A DNA stretch of 64,000 bases from Bifidobacterium choerinum (GCF_000741135.1 NZ_JGYU01000012.1:1-64000); one strand, 5' to 3'. Numbered from the stretch's first letter, positions 8,894 to 18,506 are shown. The notes: generated by a model from the sequence alone, not told the origin. A program made the numbers and translations.

Positions 8894-9640
8894 GTGACCG
8901 AACAAGAGACGAAAGCCGAGACGATGGAGGCCAAGCGCGCGCGCTTCGAGAAGCTCGCGATGCCCGCCGTCAACGCGCTCTACCGTCAGGCGATGAAATT
9001 CACCAACAATCCGGAGGATGCGCAGGACCTCGTCCAGGACACCTTCGAACGCGGCTTCAAGGCCTTCGACTCGTTCAAGCCGGGATCGAACTTCGAGGCG
9101 TGGATGACGACGATCGAACGCAACGCCTTCTTCAACCAGTACGCAAAGGCCAAGCGCCGTCCGCAGCGGGCGAACGACTCGACCGGCGAATACGACGACT
9201 GGGACATCTACGCCGCCTCCGAGCACGCCTCGCAGGGCCTGCGCTCGGCGGAGCAGGAGTATCTCGAGGCCTTCGCGCCCGAGGAGATCATGGCGGCGCT
9301 CAACAAGCTGCCCGAGGAACGCCGGCAGGTGTTCATCGACGCGGCGATCGACGGCAAGTCGTACCAGCAGGTCGCCGACGAGCAGGGCATCAAGATCGGC
9401 ACCGTCATGAGCCGGCTCAACCGCGCGCGCACGCAGCTGCGCAAGGAGCTCGCCGAATACGCGGCGGCGCGCGGCTACGGCAAGGGCTCGGACGGCGCGA
9501 AGACGACGCGCCGGCGCGGCCGCAAGCCTGCCGCCGACGTCGTCGCCGTCGTCAGCGGAAATAAAAAGACGTCGAAGACCGTTGAATCTGATAGCGACCA
9601 CGAACTCGTGGACAATACGGCGAAGGGCGGTGCGCGATGA
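8894..9640 (+). CDS. sigH: ECF sigma factor SigH/SigR family
   Basis: RNA polymerase sigma-70 family, group 4. Region 2 shows NALYRQAMKFTNNPEDAQDLVQDTFERGFKAF, then FKPGSNFEAWMTTIERNAFFNQYAK. Region 4 shows APEEIMAALNKLPEERRQVF and SYQQVADEQGIKIGTVMSRLNRAR. This closely resembles actinobacterial SigH/SigR, which runs the thiol-oxidation and heat response and is held by the zinc anti-sigma factor RsrA. The next gene overlaps by 4 nt (ATGA), typical of this pair. The C-terminal 50 residues are a basic tail longer than usual. The start is GTG 8894, because the -10 element would make the transcript leaderless there; ATG 8885 is in frame but inside the -10. Confidence 0.9.
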   Translation: MTEQETKAETMEAKRARFEKLAMPAVNALYRQAMKFTNNPEDAQDLVQDTFERGFKAFDSFKPGSNFEAWMTTIERNAFFNQYAKAKRRPQRANDSTGEYDDWDIYAASEHASQGLRSAEQEYLEAFAPEEIMAALNKLPEERRQVFIDAAIDGKSYQQVADEQGIKIGTVMSRLNRARTQLRKELAEYAAARGYGKGSDGAKTTRRRGRKPAADVVAVVSGNKKTSKTVESDSDHELVDNTAKGGAR

Positions 9641-9924
9641 ACGCGGAGGAACGGCCCGGACGGGAACAACTGGGAAACGACGAGATGAACGATGCGAACA
9701 AGGAAGCGAGCGGCGGCGACTGCTTCGATCCGGACACCTGCTGCGACCATTACGAGCAGATGATGATCCGTGCGATGCGCGCGGTGCTGAGGCCCGAGGA
9801 GGCGCCCGAATGCCTCTATGAGAAGCTCAGGATGACGCTCGACGCCTGCTGCGGGCACGCCCATGTGACGCATACCGTCGTCACGCACACCGTCGTGCGC
9901 CACCATGGCGCCGACGGGCAGTGA
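9637..9924 (+). CDS. rsrA: Anti-sigma factor RsrA-like, zinc-binding
   Basis: A 95-residue protein, translationally coupled to sigH by a 4-nt overlap. Cysteines occur in CFDPDTCCDH and DACCGH, with many C-terminal histidines (AHVTHTVVTHTVV). The core CCDHYEQMMIRAMRAVLRP..PECLYEKLR fits mycothiol-system anti-sigma factors that release the sigma factor when zinc thiols are oxidised. The order H-x3-C-x2-C of classical ZAS proteins is not exact here, so the metal ligands are uncertain. The first 30 residues are polar and probably disordered. Confidence 0.82.
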   Translation: MNAEERPGREQLGNDEMNDANKEASGGDCFDPDTCCDHYEQMMIRAMRAVLRPEEAPECLYEKLRMTLDACCGHAHVTHTVVTHTVVRHHGADGQ

Positions 9925-9940
9925 ACGGTCCGCGGATACG

Positions 9941-9984
9941 AAAGAAGGCCCCTTGGGAACCTCGGTTCCCAAGGGGCCTTCTTT
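9941..9984. terminator. Bidirectional terminator between rsrA and bL37
   Basis: Perfect inverted repeat with 20-bp arms (AAAGAAGGCCCCTTGGGAAC and its complement) around a 4-nt loop CTCG. The A-rich and T-rich outer ends let it serve both convergent genes. Confidence 0.88.
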
Positions 9985-10011
9985 CGCGTTGTTCAGAACG
10001 AACCCGGCGAA

Positions 10012-10086
10012 TCAGGCATTTGGCCTTTTGCCGTGGTTCGCAGCCTTTTTGCGACGAGCCTTACGCTTGCGTCCGCGCATTCCCAT
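10012..10086 (-). CDS. Ribosomal protein bL37-like mini-protein (24 aa)
   Basis: Only 24 residues: MGMRGRKRKARRKKAANHGK, then RPNA. It is very basic and ends in the ANHGKRPN signature of the actinobacterial 50S protein bL37. AAAGGAG lies 6 nt before the ATG. Its place next to sigH-rsrA matches the arrangement in other actinobacteria. It is too short for most gene callers. The identification rests on the terminal motif and on synteny. Confidence 0.82.
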   Translation of the reverse strand: MGMRGRKRKARRKKAANHGKRPNA

Positions 10087-10164
10087 GATGGACTCCTTTG
10101 GATAGAACAATCAATGCTAGCCTTGATTAGCCTACAGGATTATCGCATGGCGTGCCGACGTGGC

Positions 10165-11118
10165 TCAGTCGAGCATGCCGATGAACATGCGCGTCTCGCT
10201 CGTCTGGGCGGGTTCGATGCGGATCAGGTCGATGCCGGTGTTGAACGCGTTCGCGTACGCCGTCTGCGGTTCGACGGCGACGCCGGCGGGGCGGATGGCC
10301 GCCGGGAAGCCGGTGCCGGTGCAGATCTGGAACGACGTGACCGTCGCGTCGCCGCCGACGGCGACGCGCCTGCCGTCCGGACGCGTCAGCGTCGCCGTCG
10401 CGTTGCCGGACATGTCGTGGCGCACGTCGGTGAGCGCGTCGTCGTACGGCTGTTCGTCGAGCGCGCGCGGTGTGCGGAAGTCGAACTTCGTGCCGTCGAC
10501 CGGCTCGGTGCCGACCGGGATGAGGTCATCGTCGACCTGCACATGCGTGGCGGCGTCGATTTCGAGCGTGCACTGCGCGTTCTGCGCGTCGATCTCGTCG
10601 CCGTAGCCGTCGAGACCGTTCGCGATCCACGGGTGCATCGCCAGCGCCCACGGCGCCGCATGGTCGGAATGGTTGTGCGCGCGCACGAGGATGTGCAGGC
10701 CGTCGTCGTCGAGCGTGTAGGTCACGGTGACGAGCAGGTCGAAGGGGTAGTAGGGGGCCGGCGGCATGCGCCACGACAGCGTCGCCTCGCATTCGTCGAG
10801 CCGTTCGAGACGCCAGTACTGGTCCTTCGCGAAGCCGTGGATCGCGTTGTCGCGGTCCGGCTCGTTGATCGGCAGCTGGTAGTCGACGCCGTCGAAGCCG
10901 TAGCGGCCGCCGGCGACGCGGTTCGGGAACGGGATGAGCAGCTGCCCTTCGCAGCAGCCGACGATGTCGTTCGCGCCGAGAGGAACGGTCACGTCGACGC
11001 TGTCGCAGGTCAGGACGCGCAGCGTCGCGCCGAGTTCGGTGATGACGGCACGGTACCGGCCGTGCTCGATCGTGTACTGGTCGCCGGTGCGCGGCGGCAG
11101 ATTGGTCGTCAGGGACAT
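10165..11118 (-). CDS. galM: Aldose 1-epimerase family protein
   Basis: Galactose-mutarotase-like beta-sandwich enzyme interconverting alpha and beta anomers of hexoses. Landmarks are LLIPFPNRVAGGRYGFDG, NAIHGFAKDQYWRLE (substrate-binding His), WALAMHPWIANG (second His) and FQICTGTGFPAAIRPAGVAVEPQTAYANAFN with the catalytic-type glutamate in AVEPQT. At 317 residues the length is normal. ATG 11118 is chosen because GGAG stands 6 nt upstream; two ATGs further upstream lack this. It is monocistronic and divergent from ispH. The exact sugar is not defined by the sequence. Confidence 0.88.
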   Translation of the reverse strand: MSLTTNLPPRTGDQYTIEHGRYRAVITELGATLRVLTCDSVDVTVPLGANDIVGCCEGQLLIPFPNRVAGGRYGFDGVDYQLPINEPDRDNAIHGFAKDQYWRLERLDECEATLSWRMPPAPYYPFDLLVTVTYTLDDDGLHILVRAHNHSDHAAPWALAMHPWIANGLDGYGDEIDAQNAQCTLEIDAATHVQVDDDLIPVGTEPVDGTKFDFRTPRALDEQPYDDALTDVRHDMSGNATATLTRPDGRRVAVGGDATVTSFQICTGTGFPAAIRPAGVAVEPQTAYANAFNTGIDLIRIEPAQTSETRMFIGMLD

Positions 11119-11276
11119 GGCATGCTCCATTGGTTGCCTGGGGCGGCCGCGCATGCGTCAGGCGCGGCCACCCCGGAGGGTTGATGATTCACCGAGCCAT
11201 CATAGTCGTCGCCGGCTGCGACGTGTACGTCGTTTGCTATCGTGGGGAGTCGTTTCGAAACAGGAGGGCCGAGGAC

Positions 11277-12257
11277 ATGGCACGACGCATCATTCTGGCG
11301 AATCCGCGCGGGTTCTGCGCGGGGGTGGACCGCGCGATCCAGACGGTCGACACGATTCTCAGGGCCGCGCATGGGCCGCGCGCCGACGGACTGCCGCCGG
11401 TCTACGTGCGCCGGCAGATCGTGCACAACCGGCACGTCGTCGAACAGCTCGCCTCCCGCGGCGCCGTCTTCGTCGAGGAGCTCGACGAGGTTCCCCACGA
11501 GGCCGCGGCCGCCGGCATCCCGGTCGTGTTTTCGGCGCACGGCGTATCGCCGGCCGTGCAGCGCGAGGCGGACCGGCGCGGGCTGGCGGTCGTCGACGCG
11601 ACGTGCCCGCTCGTGGGCAAGGTGCACCGCGAGGTGCTGCGCTTCGTGCGCGAGGGGTATGAGATCGTCTACATCGGGCACAACGGCCACGACGAGGCCG
11701 TCGGCGTCGTCGGCGAGTCGCCGGAGCATGTGCATCTGATCGAGCACGCCTCCGACGTCGACGGCCTCGACTTCGCGCCGGACACGAAGCTCGTGCTGCT
11801 CACGCAGACGACGCTCAGCGTCGACGAGACGGCTGACGTCATCGCCGCGCTGCAACGGCGCTTCCCGTGGATCGAGCTGCCGCCGAGCTCGGACATCTGC
11901 TATGCGACGTCGAACCGGCAGGAGGCCGTCAAGCTCGTCGCGCGGCAGGCGGACTGCATGGTCGTCGTCGGTTCGGCGAACTCGTCGAACTCGGTGCGGC
12001 TGATGGAGGTCGCGAACGAGGCGCTCGGCGCGCGCGGCGAGGCGCACCGCGTCGACGACGCCGACGAGATGGATCCGTCATGGTTCGACGGCGTCGAGTC
12101 GGTCGGCGTCTCGTCGGGCGCATCCGTCCCCGACGAACTCGTCGCCGGCGTCGTCGCAAGGCTGCGCGGGCTCGGTTTCACCGAGGTCGATGCCGTCGAG
12201 ACGATCCAGGAGAACATGCATTTCGTGCTGCCGAAGGAGCTGCGCGCGCGGCGCTGA
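11277..12257 (+). CDS. ispH: 4-hydroxy-3-methylbut-2-enyl diphosphate reductase
   Basis: Last enzyme of the MEP isoprenoid pathway, reducing HMBPP to IPP and DMAPP with an iron-sulfur cluster. The three cluster cysteines are visible: C14 in NPRGFCAGV, C110 in DATCPLV and C208 in SSDICYAT. Other signatures are VYVRRQIVHN, FSAHGVSP, YIGHNGHDEAVG, VLLTQTTLSVDET and VGSANSSNS. At 326 residues it is complete. ATG 11277 is preceded by AGGAGG at about 10 nt; the longer frame to 11130 runs into the galM promoter region. Confidence 0.95.
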   Translation: MARRIILANPRGFCAGVDRAIQTVDTILRAAHGPRADGLPPVYVRRQIVHNRHVVEQLASRGAVFVEELDEVPHEAAAAGIPVVFSAHGVSPAVQREADRRGLAVVDATCPLVGKVHREVLRFVREGYEIVYIGHNGHDEAVGVVGESPEHVHLIEHASDVDGLDFAPDTKLVLLTQTTLSVDETADVIAALQRRFPWIELPPSSDICYATSNRQEAVKLVARQADCMVVVGSANSSNSVRLMEVANEALGARGEAHRVDDADEMDPSWFDGVESVGVSSGASVPDELVAGVVARLRGLGFTEVDAVETIQENMHFVLPKELRARR

Positions 12258-12297
12258 CCTGTGCGATGCGCCGGCCAGCGCGCGCCGCGCTTCGCGC

Positions 12298-12807
12298 TCA
12301 GTACGATTTGTTCGTCGTGCCGATCGGCGCGACGGTGGCGCCGAGCACGTCGACGAGGTCGTGCGGGTCGACGCCGAGGCTCAGGCCGCGCTTGCCGCCT
12401 GAGACGAGGATGACGTCGAAGTCCATCGCCGAGGCGTCGAGCACGGTCCTGTGCCGCGTCCTCTGGCCGAGCGGGGAGATGCCGCCGACGACGTAGCCGC
12501 TTTCGCGCATCGCGACCTTCGGATCGGCCATCTCCGCCTTCTTCGCGCCGACGGCGTGCGCGAGCTCCTTGAGGCTCATATGGCCGTTGACCGGCACGAT
12601 GCCGATGACGCGTTCGTCGCCGGTGTCCGCCATCAGCGTCTTGAACACCTGCCGTTCGTCGTAGCCGAGCTTGCGCGCCGCCTCGAGGCCGTAGCCCTCC
12701 GCGTCGTCGTTGCTGTGCTCGTATTCGTGGATCGTGAACGTGACGCCCGCCTTCTCCAGCTGCGCGATCGCCGGCGTCGCGGCCGCCTTCTGCTTCTTCT
12801 TGCCCAT
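12298..12807 (-). CDS. ybaK: Cys-tRNA deacylase YbaK/EbsC family
   Basis: Trans-editing enzyme that clears Cys-tRNA(Pro), in the prolyl-tRNA synthetase-associated family. Visible are the conserved lysine context VFKTLMAD, VPVNGHMSLKELAHAVGAKKAEM, and GYVVGGISPLGQRTRHRTVLD with the GGxSPxG loop. The protein is 169 residues, full length. TACACT lies 12 nt before the ATG, so the transcript is probably leaderless. It is convergent with ispH (41 bp apart). Confidence 0.88.
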   Translation of the reverse strand: MGKKKQKAAATPAIAQLEKAGVTFTIHEYEHSNDDAEGYGLEAARKLGYDERQVFKTLMADTGDERVIGIVPVNGHMSLKELAHAVGAKKAEMADPKVAMRESGYVVGGISPLGQRTRHRTVLDASAMDFDVILVSGGKRGLSLGVDPHDLVDVLGATVAPIGTTNKSY

Positions 12808-12837
12808 GGCACCAGTGTAGGGCGGCCACAGGGCAAC

Positions 12838-12869
12838 GAAAAAGGGGCTTTCGCATCAGCGAAAGCCCC
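12838..12869 (-). terminator. Intrinsic terminator of gap
   Basis: GGGGCTTTCGC and GCGAAAGCCCC form an 11-bp stem, followed on the minus strand by a run of T. It lies about 45 bp after the gap stop. Confidence 0.88.
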
Positions 12870-12914
12870 TGCCGTCAGCGATGCCGTTCAGGCATCAGCA
12901 TGACATGAGGTGAC

Positions 12915-13973
12915 TCACTCGGAGAGCTCGGCGAAGTACTCGAGCGTGCGCACCATGTTCGACGTGAAGCCGTACTCGTTGTCGTAGAAGGCAACGGTGC
13001 GGGCCATCGTCACGCCGTCGACGGCGTTGACGTCGGTCTGCGTCGGATCGAAGACGCCGCCGTGGGTGTCGCCGATGATGTCGCCGGAGACGATCTCGTC
13101 ATCGTTGTAGCCGTAGTAGTCGCAGTTCTCGAACGCGTCCTTGAACGCGGCGTTGATCTCGTCGGCGGTCGCCGGCTTGTCGAGGACGGTGAACAGCTCG
13201 GTGATCGAGCCGTCCGGGACCTGCACGCGCTGGGCATGGCCCTGCAGCTTGCCGTTGACCTCCGGGACGACCTTGCCGATCGCCTTCGCGGCGCCAGTCG
13301 AATGCGGGATCGTGTTGACGGCGGCGGCGCGCAGCGCACGGCCGGTCTTGTTGCCACGCGGGCCGTCCAGGATCATCTGGGTGCCGGTGTAGGCGTGGAT
13401 CGTCGTCATGAAGCCGGCCTTGATGCCCCACTTGTCGTTGAGCAGCTTGACCATCGCGGCCATCGAGTTGGTCGTGCAGGAGCCTGCGGAGACGATGTTG
13501 TCGTCCTTCTTGAGGATGTCGTGGTTGACGCCGAAGACGACGGTCGGGGTGGTCTCGTCCTTCGCCGGGGCGGAGATGAGGACCTTCTTGGCGCCGGCGT
13601 CCAGGTGGGCCTGGGATTTCTCGGCGGAGGTGTAGAAGCCGGTGCACTCGAGCACGAACTCGACGCCGTCGTTGGCGACCCACTTGAGGTCGCGCGCGTC
13701 GCGCTCGGCGTAGACCGGGTATTCCTTGCCATCGACGACGATGGCGGTGTCGGTGGCCTTGACGTCGACCGGGGTGCCGTCGACGTGCTTGAAGACGCCG
13801 TGGGTGCTGTCGTACTTGAGCAGGTAGGCGAGAGCGGCCGGCGAGGTCAGATCGTTGATCGCGGTGACCTCGATGTCGGCGGCTTCGCCACCCTTCTCCT
13901 GCAGCTCGAAGATGCGGCGGAACGCGAGGCGGCCGATGCGGCCGAAGCCGTTGATACCAATCTTAACTGTCAT
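12915..13973 (-). CDS. gap: Glyceraldehyde-3-phosphate dehydrogenase, type I
   Basis: Glycolytic (bifid-shunt) NAD-dependent enzyme. The Rossmann start is [17 protein letters not shown]. The catalytic cysteine lies in [13 protein letters not shown]. Also seen are [49 protein letters not shown] and the C-terminal [14 protein letters not shown]. It is 352 residues, complete. ATG 13973 is followed directly by TVKIGIN; the extra upstream codons in frame are not conserved-looking. It has its own terminator. A 12-bp perfect palindrome lies about 50 bp before the start. Confidence 0.95.
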   Translation of the reverse strand: MTVKIGINGFGRIGRLAFRRIFELQEKGGEAADIEVTAINDLTSPAALAYLLKYDSTHGVFKHVDGTPVDVKATDTAIVVDGKEYPVYAERDARDLKWVANDGVEFVLECTGFYTSAEKSQAHLDAGAKKVLISAPAKDETTPTVVFGVNHDILKKDDNIVSAGSCTTNSMAAMVKLLNDKWGIKAGFMTTIHAYTGTQMILDGPRGNKTGRALRAAAVNTIPHSTGAAKAIGKVVPEVNGKLQGHAQRVQVPDGSITELFTVLDKPATADEINAAFKDAFENCDYYGYNDDEIVSGDIIGDTHGGVFDPTQTDVNAVDGVTMARTVAFYDNEYGFTSNMVRTLEYFAELSE

Positions 13974-14022
13974 GTAGTTTCTCCCTTGGGGACAGCTTCG
14001 GGACGTTCGCACGCCCTTCGGC

Positions 14023-14034
14023 TTGGTTAACCAA
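14023..14034. promoter_or_regulatory. Palindrome upstream of gap
   Basis: TTGGTTAACCAA is a perfect 12-bp palindrome 50-61 bp before the gap start. It is a candidate operator of the LacI/CcpA-like size class, with no direct evidence of a regulator. Confidence 0.3.
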
Positions 14035-14204
14035 CGACTCTCACTCTAATGGCTTTGCTTGACTTAGGCCATTCTCCGCGCGCGCCGAAAACCGTTGCAA
14101 TTGCCGTGCGAACGTATGCACATCGTGCTACGTGCGCGCGGTGTCGCACGCCGCCGCGCGAGGCCGTCGGACGCCGCGGTCGTCGTCGCATATGCCGCCC
14201 GCGC

Positions 14205-14957
14205 TCAGCGCCGCACGAGCGCCGACGTGACCTGCGTCGACGGCGCGCCGAGGTCACCGTGCGCATGCGCACCGACGAGCGCCGGCAGCGGCGCCGCGTC
14301 GTCGAACACGACGATCAGGATGCCGCGGCGCACCGCGATGCGCGACGCGAGGCCGTCGACGAACTCGTTGCTCAGGCCGTTGACCTCGAGGTTCGTCATC
14401 GTCGCGTCGTCGAGCCCGTACTTGAGACCTTCCTCGCACACGCCCTCGGCGACGTCGGTGTGCGCGAACACCGAGACGTACCGCGTCGCGGGCACCGCAT
14501 GCGCCGGGAATTCGAGCGCGGCGTCGGCGAGCGCCGTGACGACGCGGCCGTCGCCGTGCAGATAGGCGATGCCGCCGTGCGCGGCGACGAGCGCGGTCTG
14601 CTGGATGTTCGATATCGTATGGTCGACGCGGCCGCCGAGCGCGCCGTAGACGTGGAACTCGCGCGCGCCGTGCCTCCAGCCGATCTTGAGCGCGCTCAGC
14701 AGGTCCGGGTCGTCCTTCTGCGACGGCAGCGCGACGGTGCGCGCGCCGATCGCCTCGCGCGCAGTCGACGTCGAATCGAAGTCGCCGACGACGACGTCGA
14801 CTTCGACGCCGAACGCGCGCGCATGGTCGTAGCCGCCGTCCGCGGCGACGACGAAGGCGCCCCGTGGCGGCATCTGCGGTGCGCCGTAGTAGTCTCCGGC
14901 GCCGAAGACGACGCAGACCGGCGACGACGGCCGTGACGACGATGATGGATGCGGCAT
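14205..14957 (-). CDS. thiN: Thiamine pyrophosphokinase
   Basis: Converts thiamine to thiamine diphosphate using ATP. Family motifs are VVFGAGDYYG, VAADGGYDHARAFGV, VVGDFDST, KDDPDLLSALKIG and VYGALGGRVDHTISNIQQ, then a beta-rich C-terminal lobe with NLEVNGLSNEF. It is 250 residues, normal length. GAGGG precedes ATG 14957. The gene stands alone on the minus strand, divergent from the frameshifted spermidine-synthase-like gene. Confidence 0.9.
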   Translation of the reverse strand: MPHPSSSSRPSSPVCVVFGAGDYYGAPQMPPRGAFVVAADGGYDHARAFGVEVDVVVGDFDSTSTAREAIGARTVALPSQKDDPDLLSALKIGWRHGAREFHVYGALGGRVDHTISNIQQTALVAAHGGIAYLHGDGRVVTALADAALEFPAHAVPATRYVSVFAHTDVAEGVCEEGLKYGLDDATMTNLEVNGLSNEFVDGLASRIAVRRGILIVVFDDAAPLPALVGAHAHGDLGAPSTQVTSALVRR

Positions 14958-15061
14958 GGTCCCTCGATTCCCTCGCTCGCTATGATTTTCGATGATAATC
15001 GCGGCCCGCGCCCACGCCGATATGCGCGCGGCCCGCGCGAGGGAGACAAGAGGGAGGCACG

Positions 15062-16701
15062 ATGCAGGTCGAAGGCGACGAGGACGTCAGGCGTCCGATC
15101 CTCAAGTCCAAGGTGTTCCTGTACGTCACCGAGTTCTTCTCGGGCATGGCCGTCATGGCCGCCGAGCTCGGCGCGCAGCGGCTGCTCGCGCCGTACTTCT
15201 CGAGCTCTCAGATCGTGTGGACGATCATCATCGGCACGATCATGATCGCGCTCGCGCTCGGCGCGGTCCTCGGCGGCTGCTGGGCGGACAGGGACCCCGA
15301 TCTGGACAGGCTGTACATGCGCGTGCTCGTCGCCGCCGTCTGGATCGCGCTCGTGCCGCTCGTCGGCAAGTACATCGTGCTGCTCGTCTCCGGCGCGCTC
15401 ATCGTGACGGTGTCGACGAACTTCCTCGTCGTCGCGGCCTTCGTCAGCTGCATCGTCATCTTCGTGCCGCCGCTGTTCCTGCTGGCACGGTGACGCCGGG
15501 GCTCAACAAGTTCGCGACGACGTCGCTCGCCGACAACGCGTCGGTCGTCGGAAGGCTGTCCGCATGCAACACGGTCGGCTCGATCCTCGGCACGTTCCTG
15601 CCGACCTTCGTGACGATCCCGGCCGTCGGCACCTTCGTCACGTTCCTTATTTTCTCCGGCGCGCTGCTCGCATTGCCGATCGTCTACTTCCTGTCCGCGC
15701 ACGCGCACCGCGTCGCCTGCGCGGTCTCGGTCGTCCTGTTCGCGATCTCGGCGCTGTGTTCGCCGATGACCGGCTTCGCGTTCTGGATGAACAAGGACAC
15801 GCTCGCCTACGAGGGCGAGTCGATGTACAACTACCTGCAGGTGCAGAACCTGCCCGACCGCACGATCCTGCCGACGAACGTGCTCTTCGGCGTGCAGTCG
15901 GTGACGATGAAGAGCGACGAGCCGACCGGCATGTACTACGACGTCGCGCTCGCCGCGCCGGCGCTCGCGACGCACGCCGACTCGGCGCTGATCCTCGGCA
16001 TGGGCACCGGCACCTATGCGCGTGCGCTGCGCCGCCACTCGCCGCAGACGAAGGTGACCGGCGTCGAGATAGACGGCAAGATCACGCGTCTGGCCGGCGA
16101 GTACTTCGACGAGCCGAGCGACATCGACGTCGCGACCTACGACGGGCGCGCATGGCTCGCCGCGAGCAAGGAGCGCTTCGACGTCATCATGGTCGACGCG
16201 TATCAGGACATCACGATCCCGTTCCAGATGAGCTCGCGCGAGTTCTTCCGGCTCGTCTACGGCCATCTGGCCGACGGCGGCGTCATGGTCGTCAACATGA
16301 ACATGATCAGCGACGGACACGGCTCGATCAACGAGGCGCTCACCGACACGATCGCGTCGGTGTTCGGCGCGGGCAACATCGTGACGGCGGACGTGCCGAA
16401 CACGACGAACCGCGAACTGTTCGCGCCCAGGCGCGCCGGCGCGTCGTCGCCGTCGATCGGGCAGCGGATCGCGGCGATGCGCGCCGGGGGCACGCGGCTC
16501 GACCGCGCGGTGCGGCAGGTCGACCCGGTGTTCCGGCCGGTCGCCGTGGACGCGGACGCGACGGTGCTCACCGACGACAAGGCGCCGGTCGAACTGCTCG
16601 GCATGCGCGCTATCGACGGCATCATCGCCGAACAGGCCGGCCCGTACCGTGAGATCCTCGAACGTGACGGCATCGGCGGGCTGCTGCGCGCCGTGCAGTA
16701 G
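15062..16701 (+). pseudogene. Fused membrane/spermidine-synthase-like protein, frameshifted
   Basis: The N-terminal half (15062 to about 15484) is a run of membrane helices resembling MFS-type domains (VTEFFSGMAVMAAELGAQRL, then SSQIVWTIIIGT). The C-terminal part (from about 15486, other frame) adds more helices and then a spermidine-synthase-like methyltransferase fold: LILGMGTGTYARALRR, TGVEIDGKI, DVIMVDAYQ. Both halves belong to one known fused family. Restoring one G at 15484-15485 would join PLFLL to GTVTPGLN in frame. As given, the first frame stops at 15491-15493. Either a one-base deletion or a sequence error explains it. The real substrate of this family is not settled. Confidence 0.82.
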
Positions 16702-16767
16702 AGGATGACGGATATGGACGTGCGGACGGCGCGCCGCAGACGGCCGTGTCGCGAAAGTCCGGGGATG

Positions 16768-17035
16768 TGGTATTATCGTTCAGGCTTGAGAAATCAAGAA
16801 AGTGGGAAACCCACCTGGAAGTCCATCATGACTTCGGGTCATAGGCACGGCCTTCGCGGTGATTCGTCACGGCGTCGGCGTTGCGCGCGGCCGGTGGACG
16901 GCATGTCCGGCTCGGCGTCGCGCGGCAGGGAACGGCAGATCGGATGATCGACGGTGTTCCACGATGCCTGTGCATCGATCATGATGACGCCCGGATGGCG
17001 TGACCACTGCAGGAAACCATAGGATTGGAGTCATC
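16768..17035 (+). promoter_or_regulatory. Promoter and long leader of infC-rpmI-rplT
   Basis: TATTAT at 16770-16775 is a likely -10. The following roughly 250 nt before infC contain no gene but several short inverted repeats (for example GTGGGAAACCCAC near 16801 and CATGACTTCGGGTCATG-like at 16828). In many bacteria this operon is controlled by ribosomal protein L20 binding its leader, and this leader has the length for such control. No named riboswitch was recognised. Confidence 0.4.
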
Positions 17036-17713
17036 ATTAGCGACGAACCACGCATTAACGACGAGATTCGCGTCTCACAGGTGCGCCTTATCGGACCGAA
17101 CGGCGAGCAGGTGGGGGTCATCGCGACTTCCGTCGCACTGAACCTGGCCAAGGAAGCGAACCTCGATCTCGTCGAGGTGGCACCCAACGCGAAGCCTCCG
17201 GTTGCCAAGCTGATCGACTACGGCAAGTTCAAGTACAACGAGAAGATCAAGCAGCGCGAAGCGCGCCGCAACCAGAGCACCGCGGAAATCAAGGAGATCC
17301 GTTTCCGCCTCAAGATCGACGAACACGACTTCGAAGTCAAGAAGGGCCACGTCGAGCGCTTCCTCAACGGAGGCGACAAGGTCAAGGTCACGATCATGCT
17401 GCGCGGACGCGAGCAGTCGCGCCCGATCGGCGGCGTCGAGCTGTTGCAGCGCCTCGCCGACGAGGTCTCGGATTCGGGAACGATCGAATCCGCGCCGAAG
17501 CAGGAGGGCCGCAACATCATCATGACCCTCGCCCCGAAGGGCAAGAAGGTGCACACGCAGTCCGAGCAGCGCCGCCGCGGTGCGGAATCCCGCGCCGAAC
17601 GCCAGGCGCGCCAGGCCGCCCGCCTCGCCGCCAAGCAGGAGGCCAAGGCCCAGGAGGCGAAGGAAGCACAAGCCGTCGTCGCCGAAGCAACCGAGACTTC
17701 AGCAACGAAGTAA
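17036..17713 (+). CDS. infC: Translation initiation factor IF-3
   Basis: Binds the 30S subunit and checks start codon pairing. N-terminal domain: [58 protein letters not shown]-terminal domain: [27 protein letters not shown] and [18 protein letters not shown] 17036 is chosen as start: it follows GGAG at 5 nt, and IF-3 genes classically use ATT so the protein limits its own translation. GTG 17000 is in frame but lacks a site. The C-terminal 50 residues are an Ala/Glu/Arg-rich extension beyond the normal fold. First gene of the operon with L35 and L20. Confidence 0.93.
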   Translation: MSDEPRINDEIRVSQVRLIGPNGEQVGVIATSVALNLAKEANLDLVEVAPNAKPPVAKLIDYGKFKYNEKIKQREARRNQSTAEIKEIRFRLKIDEHDFEVKKGHVERFLNGGDKVKVTIMLRGREQSRPIGGVELLQRLADEVSDSGTIESAPKQEGRNIIMTLAPKGKKVHTQSEQRRRGAESRAERQARQAARLAAKQEAKAQEAKEAQAVVAEATETSATK

Positions 17714-17730
17714 CAACAAGGAGGGCAGCA

Positions 17731-17922
17731 ATGCCGAAGATGAAGACAAAGACCGCGGCCGCCAAGCGCGTTCGTGTGACCGGTTCCGGTAAGCTCATGC
17801 ACGCTGGCTGCGGCATGCGCCACAACCTCGAGCACAAGTCCGCTCACAAGCGCCGCGACCTGAAGCGCGACTCCGCTCTGCCGACGTCGCAGGCCAAGAA
17901 GATGAAGGGCCTGCTGGGCTGA
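17731..17922 (+). CDS. rpmI: 50S ribosomal protein L35 (bL35)
   Basis: 63 residues: [39 protein letters not shown]. Typical of bL35, second in the infC operon, 17 bp after infC, with AAGGAGGG about 10 nt upstream. Confidence 0.96.
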   Translation: MPKMKTKTAAAKRVRVTGSGKLMHAGCGMRHNLEHKSAHKRRDLKRDSALPTSQAKKMKGLLG

Positions 17923-17969
17923 GACCGGCAAGTCGAGATCGTTTCAAGAAAGAAAGCTGAGGAACAACA

Positions 17970-18353
17970 ATGGCACGTGTCAAGCGCGCAGTGAACGCCC
18001 ACAAGAAGCGTCGTACAGTACTCGATAGGGCCTCGGGCTACCGTGGCCAGCGTTCCCGCCTGTACCGCAAGGCGAAGGAACAGCTGCTGCACTCCTTCAA
18101 CTACAACTACCGCGACCGCAAGGCGCGTAAGGGCGACTTCCGCAAGCTGTGGATCCAGCGCATCAACATCGCCGTGCGCAACGAGGGCATCACCTACAAC
18201 CGCTTCATCCAGGGCCTGCGCCTCGCCGGCATCGAACTCGACCGCCGTGCGCTTGCCGATCTGGCCGTGAACGATCCGGAGACGTTCAAGACGATCGTCG
18301 AGCAGGCGAAGGCCGCGCTGCCCGAGGACGTCAACGCTCCGGTCGCCGCCTGA
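17970..18353 (+). CDS. rplT: 50S ribosomal protein L20 (bL20)
   Basis: 127 residues with [54 protein letters not shown] and [17 protein letters not shown]. bL20 is an early 23S rRNA-binding assembly protein and the usual repressor of this operon. Third gene, 47 bp after rpmI; the terminator follows at 18419. Confidence 0.97.
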   Translation: MARVKRAVNAHKKRRTVLDRASGYRGQRSRLYRKAKEQLLHSFNYNYRDRKARKGDFRKLWIQRINIAVRNEGITYNRFIQGLRLAGIELDRRALADLAVNDPETFKTIVEQAKAALPEDVNAPVAA

Positions 18354-18418
18354 GCCGAGGACGCCATGCCGACGCGCCGGCGCATCGAACGATGGCCGGC
18401 CGCGGCGGAGCATGCTTC

Positions 18419-18453
18419 AAGAGCCGAACCCACCTCGCGCGGGTTCGGCTCTT
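18419..18453 (+). terminator. Terminator of infC-rpmI-rplT
   Basis: AAGAGCCGAACCC and GGGTTCGGCTCTT form a 13-bp stem around a 9-nt loop, 66 bp after the rplT stop. Confidence 0.85.
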
Positions 18454-18506
18454 CGCATAGCCGTCGACGGCTGTGGCGGCCGCGTCGGCTGGACGACTGC
18501 GGACGC

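Noticed and set aside
9637..9924. RsrA as a misread stretch of sigH
   Set aside because: The ATGA overlap, cysteine/histidine pattern and synteny support a real separate gene.
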